Of a DNA stretch of 64,000 nt, positions 34,640 through 45,664 are shown one piece after another. Under the pieces are notes generated by a model that saw only the letters and a list, made by a program, of their open reading frames with translations, ran no database searches and was not told where the DNA came from. Source of the stretch: Forficula auricularia (Eukaryota; Arthropoda; Insecta; Dermaptera; Forficulidae). The DNA lies in assembly GCA_024734495.1 (NCBI GenBank), contig JALMQS010000099.1, forward strand, positions 96,516,958-96,580,957. The letters run 5' to 3'. Made by a program: the position numbers and the translations under genes. How positions within the stretch are numbered: position 1 is the first letter of the stretch; every line of letters starts with the position of its first letter.

Positions 34640-36110
34640 TATCTGGTATTCGATACTCACGATATCTTTTATGAATGGTCATAGAATGTTCAATCTAGAG
34701 TCAACATGTTTATCTTTTTCAGATTTTATTATTTATATCTTCAGCTTTCTAGTTTCAGAACTTTCGTTTGAAAATGCAGAAAAAATCGAATTATTTTATA
34801 GAGAGCTTTCATATCTTTGTAGTTAATAAACCAAAATTTGGTCCACCGATATGTATTAATAAACTGCATCTTTATGCTAACTTATACCATTGATCTACAA
34901 AAAAATTTTAAATCACTAAATTTTGTCAAAAATGAATGGTGACTTGTAAGTTTTCCTCACATTTTATTAATAAATAAATAAAATAAAAAACATCATTAAA
35001 AGATCACGTTTATAATTTATTTAAGAAATTAATTGACAATAAAACGATTGATTAAAATTTAATACAAATTAAATCATCCTATATCAGCTTAAAACAAATC
35101 TTGAACCAAATACCGGTTATGAATTCTATTACTGTACGGAGCGCAGCAGTAATTCCTTTAAATTTTCGCATACTGGAAGGGTCTTTTGATTTTAGTCCTA
35201 TAAAATCTAAAATATCCTCCCGACACTCACAGAACTTTTAACTATTTGGATATAATTTTCTTTCCGATACTTTTTCATTTAAAGTATAATTATTAAATAA
35301 TTATTACTTGTAATAAAAATCACTGGCTTTTTTAAAGAATTAAAAAAAAGAATCTATAACAAAAATTACGACTAGTGAAACGTTCACTGAATAGATAAAG
35401 ACTAAATAGACTTCTTTCAATCACAATTTGAATACAGTACAAAATTCATCTATATAAGATAAGGCTATGCAAATATACAGAAAATTATAAATATTTATTT
35501 GCTATATTCTAATAATAGATTGGAGACATTTACGTCAGAAAATAATCTAAAAATTTTATTTTTATAATATTATATCTTCATAATTTCTATATCAACGGTT
35601 TTCAACGGGGGTACACCGGATTGTGCCCGGGGGTATGTCTGGCCTTACGAATTTCAATTATTTGTTTTTTTCGAATCTGAACTAGCCAACCGTTTGATTT
35701 TTTAAATGTTTCGAAAAAGTTATATGAAAATTAAGTAACCAGAATCTTTTCTAAATTTTAAAGTTTTTATTTTTATTTCCCCTTTAAATTTTTGAAGAAA
35801 TTGCTTTTCATTTAATATTTAGGCTGTGCATGGATAAGTTTTTAGTAAAAAGAGTAAAGATAAATGCCGACTGACTGAGGATTCTGAGCCTAAAATACAA
35901 AAATATGACACGTCCATTCCACTTCAAAATTCACCAAAAGGACGGTAATATAAAGCAAAATATTTTAAATTTGGTGTTTTAAGGACTACGGATACGCAGC
36001 TTATCTTATACAAAAGTGCAGTGGGTCATCTAAGAAGTGTTTATGCCAAGGTTTGAACTAAGTAATGAAATTTTGACATTTAAAAATGAACTTATGGGCG
36101 ATTCCAAAAA
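34640..36110. other. AT-rich spacer with one solo hAT-like end
   Basis: At 35594 a block CAACGGTTTTCAACGGGGGT resembles a hAT MITE left end, but no right end was found. The 86-codon frame at 34566 starts inside the ribozyme repeat and is not a gene. Confidence 0.4.
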
Positions 36111-36123
36111 AATCGACTAAAAC

Positions 36124-38249
36124 CAGTGGCGTAGCTAGGTAACCAAGGGCCCTGGGGCAAATCAAAAAATGGGGCCCCACTGCTTTCTAAACTGGTTAGG
36201 TTTTATCAAGTAAAAATATTAAATATATAAATACTTTAAAAATGCTAAGCTACTTTATCATCAGCCCTTTTTCGTGCACTGCAGGGCAGGTAATAAAAAT
36301 ATTAAACAGTAACAACATAAATTACAATTAATACTTGGTGTAGGTATTGGGCAATAAAACGAAATAGAAAATATTCAAGGGTTTATTATATAAAGGTCGG
36401 ACTTAACAAGACTACCAACTGACTAAATAACAATTATATTTACAATATTTTCCTAGCTTTAGTTTTCGCAAAAGTATCAATGACTTCGGTTAAATCCAGG
36501 CTTGATGTGGTTTTGTTTTTAATTGCTATTAGCGATAAATATCAAAGTCGAGTTTGGCCCATACTATTTCTTAAATAATTTATTATTATTTTTAATTCGC
36601 TAAATGACCTTTCAGCTGCTGCAGAAGTGAGAGGAATTGTAAAGAATAATAACATTGCTGTAAATACTTCCGTTAGGTCGCATTCTAGCATTCCCTATTT
36701 GCTCATTGTTTCCTTACATAATTGGTGAACAGTCCATGCTTGAGTTAATTGAGGTAAAACTAGGTGGTAAATATTAATAAATTTAAGTTAAAAGCTAGGG
36801 CCTATTATATCTGAATATTTTCTTTGGAATTTGTCACACTTTTGTAATAAAGTTGCTTCATCAACATGTAATAAAAATGTTGGTGTTAGAAAATCGAATA
36901 TTTGACAGACTGCACTCATCCAGTAAAACGTGTATTTAATTGAGCTTTTAATGTGCCTAGTACATTATTGAAAATCTCAATTTTAAATATTTCTTCTCTG
37001 TTTGGAAATCGGTGATCAGCAGCTAATTCATCAAAATGTTTTTAACTTTCCTTTGCCCTTTTTCTTGAAAATTTGTATCTATACCATATTTTCTTGCAGT
37101 TTCACTGGCTTTGCACTTGAATAATTCGAAATCATGTCTATAAATTTGCAACTTTGCTTTGGTCTCTACTAAAGCTTTAGTTGCCTCGCCCAAATTGATG
37201 TCGCCTTTTTGTAAAGTAAAAATGTAGAGGTCTGTGGTTCCTCCAAATCCTCCGCTCTTATGCGTGCCATGCAAACATCATCCACGTTCACATGATCGGC
37301 GGCGGAGGTATCTCCAACTGCAATAATTGTCGAATCTTCTTCAGTCGGCTTCTCAACCAACACTGCAGTTACCACATTATTTGAGTCCCTATCAATATAA
37401 ATAATTTGTCCAGAAGTACTTGCAGAAGGCTGACTAAAAAACGTTTGCGTTTAAATGCACCACTGGGTTTCTTCTTTTTGTCCATAATTTTAGTTTTCTA
37501 ATTTATTTATGCAATATTTATATTAGATTCTGCTCGAGTAGGCACTCACTGTTCACTGATGATGTTAAAAGTAAAAGGAAGGAGAAACGTAATGATACGC
37601 TACAAGACGTCATTGGGGAATCCCCGGCAAACATTTTCTCGCCGCTAGTGTTACCACATTTACCGGTGGGGACCAAGAACGATCTCCTCGCCCGCGGGCC
37701 TGAATTAATGCACCTACTGCAGGTAACCTGCATTTTTTTCACGATATTTCGTGTTATACAATGAGTAGCCGAAATTTATAGATTTGACATGATTTATTGA
37801 CGTAACGGACATCGATATGAGTGGTACTAAAATAAAATAAAATTGAACCACTATATTGACCAGTACTAAAAAGTTTATTGAAATTAGATTACTTACTCCT
37901 GATAAAGCATTAATTTTTTAACCGTTCTCGAAAAAAAATCTTGACTCGAATTCACAATAAAACGCACATCGATGAATAATAAAAAGCACATATCGCTATC
38001 CGTCAAATTGACAATACTGCCAACCCACAGAAAGAATTTAGGGGAATTCCCTAGGTATAACTTTGGAATTTCTCTCAACTGAGTTGCCATGATTAAAGTC
38101 GGATTGCAACCTGTCGTATTTATTTTGAAAATGGGAGAAATTTTCAAAAGTTCAGTTCGATCGAGATTTTCTGGTAAGGATTCGAGGGCCCCTGAGCTTG
38201 AGGGCCCCGGGGCACTGCCCCGCCTAGCCCCTAGGTAGCTACGCCACTG
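36124..38249 (-). mobile_element. hAT transposon, internally deleted
   Basis: The ends are CAGTGGCGTAGCTAGG (36124) and CCTAGGTAGCTACGCCACTG with a two-base offset (ending 38249). The perfect 8-bp duplication ACTAAAAC lies at 36116-36123 and 38250-38257. The element is 2126 bp and carries transposase remnants on the minus strand. Autonomous relatives are longer, so the middle has been lost. Confidence 0.93.
36540..37485 (-). pseudogene. hAT transposase remnant (zinc-finger MYM-type 1-like group)
   Basis: Reading begins at ATG 37485 (MDKKKKPSGAFKRK), the typical basic start of this transposase group. It continues, after a shift, through VTAVLVEKPTEEDSTIIAVG, then KAKLQIYRHDFELFKCKASE and DELAADHRFPNREEIFKIEI. 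Next is a stretch ending in DFLTPTFLLHVDEATLLQKC. The C-terminal dimerisation block PLTSAAAERSFSELKIIINY lies near 36600, followed by LRNSMGQTRL. At least four frameshifts and two stops are present. The central part, including most of the catalytic region, is deleted. Two open frames at 37023-37375 are pieces of this one gene. Confidence 0.85.
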
Positions 38250-38424
38250 ACTAAAACATACTCCAATGATACATTGATTTTATGAGTTCTGGATACAATT
38301 TAGATACAAGACGTGTGTTTTTATTTGCCCCAAAAATAATTATATGTATACTTTGTTAATATTAAAGGTTATGCTTGTATTATAAAACAATTTCAAAGGG
38401 TACTTAAGATACAGTTAACATGTT

Positions 38425-39480
38425 AACGTGGTAGATGGAATGTCATCTGAATCTTTCTCCACAAATGCTGGTGTTCCCCAAGTCTCCCTAATCTCACCCA
38501 CGATCCTCCTAATGTACATAAACGACCTTATCGATCAAACGTCAAACCCAACTCATTGTTACGTCGACTATAGCACTCTGCACGGCAAGGCCTCAATCCC
38601 GAATAATCAAAACAATGTTGCCTCCTCAATCACTTTGGACCTAGAAAAACTAAATAAATAGGGCTCTCAAAATTTAGTTAACTTTAATGCAAACAAGACT
38701 CAATGTTGTCTAATTTCTAGGCGCGAAAATAAAAATTTCCCTGATATTCTCTTCTGCTCAAATACGCTGAATATGTGTGACAGCCTATCCATGTTGGGCC
38801 TCTCTGTCGCTTCTAACCTGTCTTGGAATGAACACATTTCTTCTGTGGCGAAATATACAGCAAGGAAGATTGGCTTCTTATTCAAGTCCAAGGGATTTTC
38901 TACGCCCCTGCATCTTCTCAGCCTCTACAAGACTCAAATCCGTCCCTGTCTCGAATATGGCTCTCATCTATGGAGAGGAGCTTCTAAATATTCTCTTGCT
39001 ACCCTGGATGCAATTCAGAAAGGAACCGTCAAGCTAATTGACGATTCTACCCTCACCGACTCCCTTGACTCGCTAGGTCATCGAAGAAATGTCTCTGCGC
39101 TTACCCTTTTTTATAGATACTATCACGGCAGGTGCTCAGATGAGTTAAAATCAGTAATTCCCCACAAAGCATGCTTTTGCCGATTCCCAACACTCTTTCG
39201 CAGTCAAATTGGAAAAGTGCCGGGTCACTTCATTCGCCAATACATTTGTCCCCATGACTTCAAGTAACTGGAACTCTCTCCCAGCCTCCATCTTTCCCAG
39301 CGCTTAATCTTCAAACCTTCAAATCCGGGTGCACAAACACTTACGGCTCCACCCTCTCGGCTGACCAACTTTCCCTTCTCTTCGGTAATACAAGGGTCCT
39401 TCGAGATCCATAGAGACTGCATATTTACTGGTGCGCCCTTTCTTGCATTCGATTTCATTAAAAAACAAACAAACAAAAAT
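38425..39480 (+). mobile_element. LINE 3' part (CR1/Jockey-like non-LTR retrotransposon)
   Basis: The copy is truncated at the 5' side, starts within the reverse transcriptase domain and ends in an A-rich tail with CAAA units at about 39463-39480. It encodes only the last third of ORF2. Confidence 0.85.
38428..39411 (+). pseudogene. LINE ORF2 C-terminal half with frameshifts
   Basis: Visible blocks are FSTNAGVPQVSLISPTILLM (template-grip and catalytic region; the usual G in PQG is V), then YVDY where the catalytic YADD should be, so the active site is destroyed. A stop follows at about 38659, then NLVNFNANKTQCCLISRR and LGLSVASNLSWNEHI. Next are LFKSKGFSTPLHLLSLYKTQ and IRPCLEYGSHLWRGASKY, then LTLFYRYYHGRCSDELKSVI. 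After the 39267 stop the reading continues in another frame as NWNSLPASIFPSA and NLQTFKSGC to about 39411. The 164-codon frame 38773-39267 is the best preserved part, the thumb and C-terminal segment. Confidence 0.85.
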
Positions 39481-39484
39481 AACA

Positions 39485-41040
39485 TGCTAGAGAGTTCGCC
39501 CGGAAAAAGTTTGAGAATAAGATCTCGAATTCATTTCCTAATTTTTATTCCATTATGAAATAAACGTGTATTTTCCCAAGGAGATTTTTTTTAATATTTT
39601 TATTTTATACCTTTTCGTCTTGGAAATTTGATGGACATTTATCAAAGACTACGAATTAGATTTAGAATATATTCATTAGATTATATTTTTCTCAATTAAT
39701 CCTCTATAAATTCTTGATTAAAAATATTATAACATATATTAGTGTCATCGTAGATAGATATGCATTCAAATTTTCAAGAAAATCGGCTCGGTAGAAATAG
39801 ATAGATAAAATTTAATTACAAGATCATTTAAACAAAATCGCTTTGGAAGTTGGGTACGAAACTATGCCAAAGAGTTTAAAATAAACTTTGACTTCAATAC
39901 CAGGTATATCAAATAGGGATTTTTTTTTTTAATTCTTAATTTATATTTTTTAAATCTTAAATAATATTTTTCTATATTTATTTATTCATGGACTTGTTGA
40001 AATTTTGTATAGTCATCGAAAATATGTTTGTGTTGAGAATTTCAATAAAATCGGCTTGGCAGATGAACGAGGTCTAAATTCAATTTTAAAATTCTACCCA
40101 ACAAGAAAGACAGACACAGGAACGAAGATGAATAAAAGCATGATAAAATGAGATTATTCTATGAATATCGTTATTTATATCGAGACGGGAATTTTTAATT
40201 TACTCTTTTGACAAGATCTTTCTCATCCCTAGAAGAACTTTCTAGACTGGTTAAGTTTAGAGTAAATACCATAAAATCAGATAAATGACTAATTGGAAGT
40301 GTGTTGTTTTGTCGTAGTGGTTGAAGGGGGGGGGGGGGGGGTTATGGAAGAGAGAGAAGTGACTTGTTCAAAAACAGAAATCTTTGAAATGGTTAATTTC
40401 CTCACAAAGATTTTACTTTTTCGAAAAGTTTTAATGACTTCATATAGAAACTACATCAAAAACTTTTTCAATCTTTGATGAATTTTCTAAAGTAATTAGA
40501 GCAATTAAAAACTAAATTGGAAAATTTGGAAAATAAATATTTGGGAAAACAAAACAAAACAAAAACAAATACAAACAAAAAATAGCTACAATAAGATTAC
40601 AAGTATTGAATTATGCCAGTAGTTGGCATTGTCTGATTCACACTTTTTTCTACTATTGATCTAATTCGATTTTTTCCGACAAAGTATTATGTTTTCATCT
40701 TATTTAAGAAATTCGGATAATTAGCCGTTAATTCTTTGTTCTTAAAGATGGTAGCTAATGGTAAACATACCATACCATACCCACTTGTGTCTTGAATTCC
40801 AATGTTATAAATTAAGTATGCTCTAAAGATACATGGATTCTCAATCCTATTTTTTCAATTGAATCGCCGTGGCTATATAATCTTTATTGACCAGCTTGCA
40901 CATTTTCTATTTTATTGATGTTTTTTTCATAGTGTTGGTAAAGAGTCAGCTATTACTATTCTCTTCTATGCCTTCCCATTCAATTCAAATCCAAACAACA
41001 TGTCTTTAATACGATGGACTCATTCGAGAACATATCAGAT
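39485..41040. other. spacer with a 16-base G run
   Basis: Poly-G at 40326-40341 is the only notable feature. Open frames here are short or low-complexity. Confidence 0.4.
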
Positions 41041-41042
41041 AG

Positions 41043-41080
41043 AAGCTGCTTAACTTCGGTGATCGCATGGGAACTAGTCG
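41043..41080 (-). other. 5S rRNA-like fragment
   Basis: On the minus strand, GATCACCGAAGTTAAGCAGC preceded by CGACTAGTTCCCATGC resembles the internal part of metazoan 5S rRNA, around the start of its promoter region. The rest of the gene is absent. It may be a pseudogene piece or the head of a 5S-derived SINE. Confidence 0.5.
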
Positions 41081-41082
41081 TT

Positions 41083-41300
41083 TTTTGAATGATATTGATG
41101 ATAGAAGGAGATACACCAAAAAGGTGCATCCCTTAAATGCCTGGGTTGGCCCCTCCATCGTGAAAAGAAGAAGAACAGGGGATTTTATGGGCTGGGTAGG
41201 AGTTGAAGGTATCTGTGGATGCGGGTCTTAAACAGCTGAAGGTTATAAGTTGCCGGGAAGACGGTGGCTGAAAGTGAGTTCCAGTCTTTTGAGGTCATTC
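41083..41300 (-). mobile_element. LINE 3' end, copy 1
   Basis: On the minus strand it encodes the tail of ORF2 in broken frames (pieces such as WNSL, FPATYN-like and LFKTRIHRYLQ), then a 3' UTR with GGAGGGGCCAACCCAGGC and an ATCAT-type tail. It matches 58030-58240. It ends directly beside the 5S-like fragment. Confidence 0.65.
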
Positions 41301-41304
41301 ATAG

Positions 41305-42525
41305 GGATAAAGTCTCTTGAGGTCATAGAGATATTTAAAGCATACGAAGTCCGATGGCTGTATTAGGCATTGTATAAAATACTAATCTATCAACCATACC
41401 CAGACTCAGATTATTATTTAACAATACGTATATATAGAATACTAAATTTGAAGAGCTGATTTTTCAGATAGTTTAAATATTTAAATGCTTTACTGAATTA
41501 GATAATAATAGCCTATTGACACCTTTTAAAAGGCTTTATTAAATTCATGGTTAACCATTAATTAAAAGTGTTTGACAGCTCTAAGGGTAAAATATACTAA
41601 AATAACTCATTTGGTCTTAATGTGATGGGAATTTAATTATTTCATTTCAATGAAAGGGGAATGTTATTCAATATAGGATTAATTATAGAGAGTTGACATT
41701 TATATCATCGATTTGTAAAAATAAAATCTCATCCCATTCTGTTGATTTTCTTTTGGGAGCTTTCAACATGGCAAAATGTTGGAGGTATAGTGATTTTGAC
41801 AGTGGCGTTGCCCAGGCGAACTACGAATGCGTGTTTTAAAATTTCTCTAGACCGCTGTTCGCTTCAATGCCAGTGCAGTGAGTTCAATTCGTCATAAATA
41901 AAAAGAAATGACACTATGTATATGGAAATCTGCTCAAGCATACTTGAATTTCTATTTCAGACGTTATCTTACGGCCACTTAACTTCTCACTTTTTACAAA
42001 GGCCCAAATTCAGCTTTGTCTCGAACATCGTATGATGTTAATTCTATTGACAGAAGAACATTATGTTTCTCTAAAAGCTTTATTTTCTCCAAATATGCGA
42101 TTTTCAAACACACAACACCCAATAACAATTTTTAATAATTGATGTTTAAATCTTTGGGGATTGAATAGTTTAAACAGATTGACCTTTTCCTTATATATAC
42201 CTAATAGAACCTATTACTCTCAGCAACTCATGAATATATGGTATAATAAATGTGTATAAATGTGCATAAATTTGTTCAAATCATTTGCTTGTTTAGTATA
42301 AGTTTATTTAAAAATTGTTTTTATTATTGTCGACTACCCGAGGCTGGAATTTTGAATCAAACAGAATATTTTTTATCAAGCCTTTATAAATAGATAATAA
42401 CTAGTTTGTTTTATTCATGAAAATAAATGTTTCCTTCCTGAAATGCTTTATTTTTTGGAATATGATTTTTATTTATTTAATTACTTTACCATTTGAAGTA
42501 TATGGAAGTATTGCAATTTTCCGAT
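41305..42525. other. spacer, nothing recognised
   Basis: No coding, splice or repeat match was seen. Confidence 0.4.
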
Positions 42526-42531
42526 ATATAC

Positions 42532-42922
42532 CTAAAATTTGGTGCATTGCAACATAGTTGCGTGCCAATTTTCAGCTCATTAACTAAAACCATTAAAGAT
42601 TTTGTCATTTTGTACTCTCAGGAAACGTTTTCATGTAAAAAGCTAAAATTTAGTGCATTGTAATATAGTTGCGTACCAATTTTCAGTTCATTAACTAAAA
42701 CCATTCAAGATTGGCATTTTGAATTTTCAGGAAAGGTTCTCAGGTATAAGATAAAAATTTGGTGCATTGTAATGTAAAAATTCATATTTGCGTACCAATT
42801 TTCAGCAGATTAGGTATACCATTATTACCAAATGGAAATAATTTCTATCTTATATACTTAGGTATCAATGATTTTTTTACTTAATTGATATCAGAGAAAA
42901 TGAATAAATTCGAAATATTCGA
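42532..42922 (+). repeat. short tandem array of a 110-bp unit, locus 1
   Basis: Units begin at about 42532, 42643 and 42752 and contain CTAAAATTTGGTGCATTG, TTGCGTACCAATTTTCAG and AACTAAAACCATT. The array ends with TGAATAAATTCGAAATATTC, as does the related locus at 53740. Confidence 0.75.
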
Positions 42923-42981
42923 GAATTATATTATTTTATATCGCCCTCTCTTTCCCATTATGTTCGGGATTTTATTTGAAT

Positions 42982-43310
42982 ATAATTATCTTAGACCATG
43001 AAATATATAGACACGCCCTCTGCTACTCTCCACACAGAGTGAAGTGGGGCCAACATCGCCTACAGATCACGTCACGTTCTTGCATAAATATTTTGGTAAT
43101 ATTAATATAATTTTAATTTGCGATTATTGAAATCCAAAATAAATAATCTAAACTACGATAAATTTATCTCAATGTATAATAATTCCTATAGTGGCCATGG
43201 TATTTTTGGGTGTTCCTAACTATAGGTGACGTCACATTCTCTAGTTGATGTTGGCCTCACCAAATCGACACCATGGCGTGTCTATATATTTCATGGTCTA
43301 AGATAATTAT
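42982..43310 (+). mobile_element. MITE with about 35-bp terminal inverted repeats
   Basis: ATAATTATCTTAGACCATGA at 42982 and its complement ending at 43310 continue as AATATATAGACACGCC on both sides. Degenerate pairing extends further through GGCCAACATC. Superfamily not assigned. Confidence 0.85.
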
Positions 43311-43314
43311 TATC

Positions 43315-44150
43315 ACTGTCAAATATCCGAAAGTCAACTCTAAATTAATTTTTTTTTTTTTTTAACAATTTAGTCATAGTATAATTGAAAAGATTTTGTT
43401 TTTCGCCCAAGTATAACTCGGTATATCAAAGTATAATCATTACAGAGATTATCTATAAATTTTTAAATTTCGAAATATTATTCTAGCCCTTCCCTATACC
43501 TATCCATATTTTACATGGAAAGAAAAAAGAATGAACATACCTATATTATTTGTTTATAATTAAAATATTTATATTCAAGGAAGCCATGTAGAATGGGTTC
43601 GGTCAGTTTTCAAATTGTAGCTTAGTAGAAGGCTTAATTATACTTTCAAATTGAGAGAAAATTACATAAATATACACATTAAAATGCTTTATTTCATTTA
43701 CCTTGGCTGAATAGAGAGAAATATATAAGTTTTATTTATTCGGCAGATTAAGAAAAAAGAATATATTTCCATTTATTTTCCACATTTTATATAAGTCCTC
43801 GAATGCCACTTGAATTAATTTTAACTGAAATCCCAAAAAACGATAAATTATATATCGGAGAAAAAGGTTAAAAACTTTTTCAACATTCGGTTCACTCTCC
43901 GGAAAATTTGGTAGTTCGGCAATTTTTCGCCAGCATAGGGCTTAAGCTAGAAAGCTTGAAATTGGCACGAAGGTGTTTTGATTAATACAAAGTTCTATGT
44001 CAAATTTCATCTCATTAGCTAGAACCTTTCAAGCGTTCCTCCTATACAATTCGATTTTTTATCTGATTTTCTGTATTTTTTATTAGTAAATTAGAAAGTT
44101 CACAATTTAGTTTTGGCACCAGAACGAACTTATAAAGATTTTTCTTTCTT
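43315..44150. other. AT-rich spacer
   Basis: One degenerate relative of the 110-bp unit lies near 43950-44040. Nothing else was recognised. Confidence 0.4.
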
Positions 44151-44264
44151 GAATAATTGTGGATAATTCTTAGAGTTCGTGGCTGTGATGGAACTATATT
44201 AGATGAAGGAGGAGGTATCAGCCAAAATTGGAAGTGCTGGGTTCAATAAAACACCCTGAATAAA

Positions 44265-44298
44265 ACGTTTCGGCCTGAATTTATTTGGCCATCTTTAG
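44265..44298 (-). ncRNA. hammerhead-like motif, left arm (core G mutated)
   Basis: On the minus strand the box reads CTAAAGA, so the invariant G of CTGAAGA is A. Stem II (GGCC/GGCC) and GAAACGTT are intact, and stem I TAA/TTA can form. It is probably inactive. Confidence 0.6.
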
Positions 44299-44453
44299 TT
44301 AATTGGGAGTTACACACACAATACAGTGTAGACATTCAGCTCTTAACCTTTGGCGCAGGCACATTATACATTTACTTGAAGCTACAATTCTTATTTTTGA
44401 CAAGGCTAGGTATCACATATGTGTTCTGCATTGTGTGAATAACTTCCAATTAA

Positions 44454-44488
44454 CTGAAGATGGCCAAATAAATTAAGGCCGAAACATT
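44454..44488 (+). ncRNA. hammerhead-like motif, right arm (stem III mutated)
   Basis: The CTGAAGA box, extra T, GGCC/GGCC stem II and GAAAC are intact. The palindrome is ACAT instead of ACGT, which weakens stem III. Confidence 0.62.
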
Positions 44489-44579
44489 TTATTCAGGGTG
44501 TTTTATTGAACCCAGCGCATCCTACTTTGGTTGATACCTCCTCCTTCATCTAATATATTATAATTGTGGATAATGGGAT

Positions 44580-45640
44580 TTTTGAAAATTTAAAAAATTA
44601 CGCTCATTAAGTACAATTAAAATAATTCGAAAAATTCGAGTGATTCAAATACTAGTCAATGCTTTTATATACAAGAGTTTATAAATTTTACTCTGTAATA
44701 ATCACGAAAATAATTGTTTCACAAATACCACATATTTATCATTAAATATTTGTGGTGTATAATGGAAACAAAATAATTTAAATATACTAGGGTATGTATG
44801 GTTATCTGGCTGTATGTTTAAATCACGCCAGATTTTCTTAAAATTAAAATGCAAATGACGTGTGTGCGTCATGAAAATCGATTAAGAAAATATTTGTTCT
44901 ATCTGTGATAAAGCAATGAAATATAATGCTAGTCCAGCGTTCTAAAATTGCGATAAAGCCCTTTTTGGGTTGGTAAACAAATACATGGAAATAAACTCTA
45001 GTAAAATATGAATTTGCATTGAAAATACATAGTTTTAAAAAATTATTGGGGTGAAAAATTTAGTTATTTTTTGTTGAACATTTTAACATAAATTCAAATC
45101 GTGTCACATATTTCATAAATATTATATATCTTTTCGTATATACATACATATTCTAAGGAAACGTTGATGGAAACCCCCAGCGAAATAGAACGTGTAGATT
45201 AAGATGTAATTTGAATAAATAATAAATTAAATTATATTTTAAATAAAGACGGAATACATAGATAGGACTGAATCGATAATGGCTTTTCCTTAAATCGTAC
45301 GTAAATTCCTGCCAACTTAGATGCGCTTCAAATGTGGGTTCAATGATTAATTGATTCAGCCTTTGCTAGCTCCCTTTACTCATTAGCATACGCTAAAAAT
45401 ATGCCTTTTTAAGAACAATATCATGGTCAATTTTTAGAAAAATTCAATGATGATAAAATATCACTAAAATTCTTTTTTACATGAAAATGGCATTTTGCCA
45501 AAGATAAGACACAAATCGCTAAAAAAAATCATAAGTTCGTATGTATCTAGGTCAGAGAGTTTTTCTATTCCTTAATCATATTAATAATTAACCTTTCAGA
45601 AAGATACCTGTATAATTTTCATTGTATCTAAGTCTTAGAG
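44580..45640. other. AT-rich spacer, nothing recognised
   Basis: No coding, splice or repeat match was seen. Confidence 0.4.
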
Positions 45641-45664
45641 TCCACCGTGCGCGGAATTCTTCAC

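Larger units (their letters stand above)
44168..44560 (+). mobile_element. palindromic Penelope-like repeat with two facing ribozymes
   Basis: The exact 14-bp duplication TAATTGTGGATAAT lies at 44154-44167 and 44561-44574. Inverted arms of about 130 bp run from ATTAGATGAAGGAGGAGGTA (44199) to its complement near 44538. Each arm carries a hammerhead block facing outward, separated by about 150 bp of unique centre. Confidence 0.88.

Noticed and set aside
37893..38147. 84-codon minus-strand frame near the hAT end
   Set aside because: Located upstream of the transposase start in non-coding terminal sequence; no domain.
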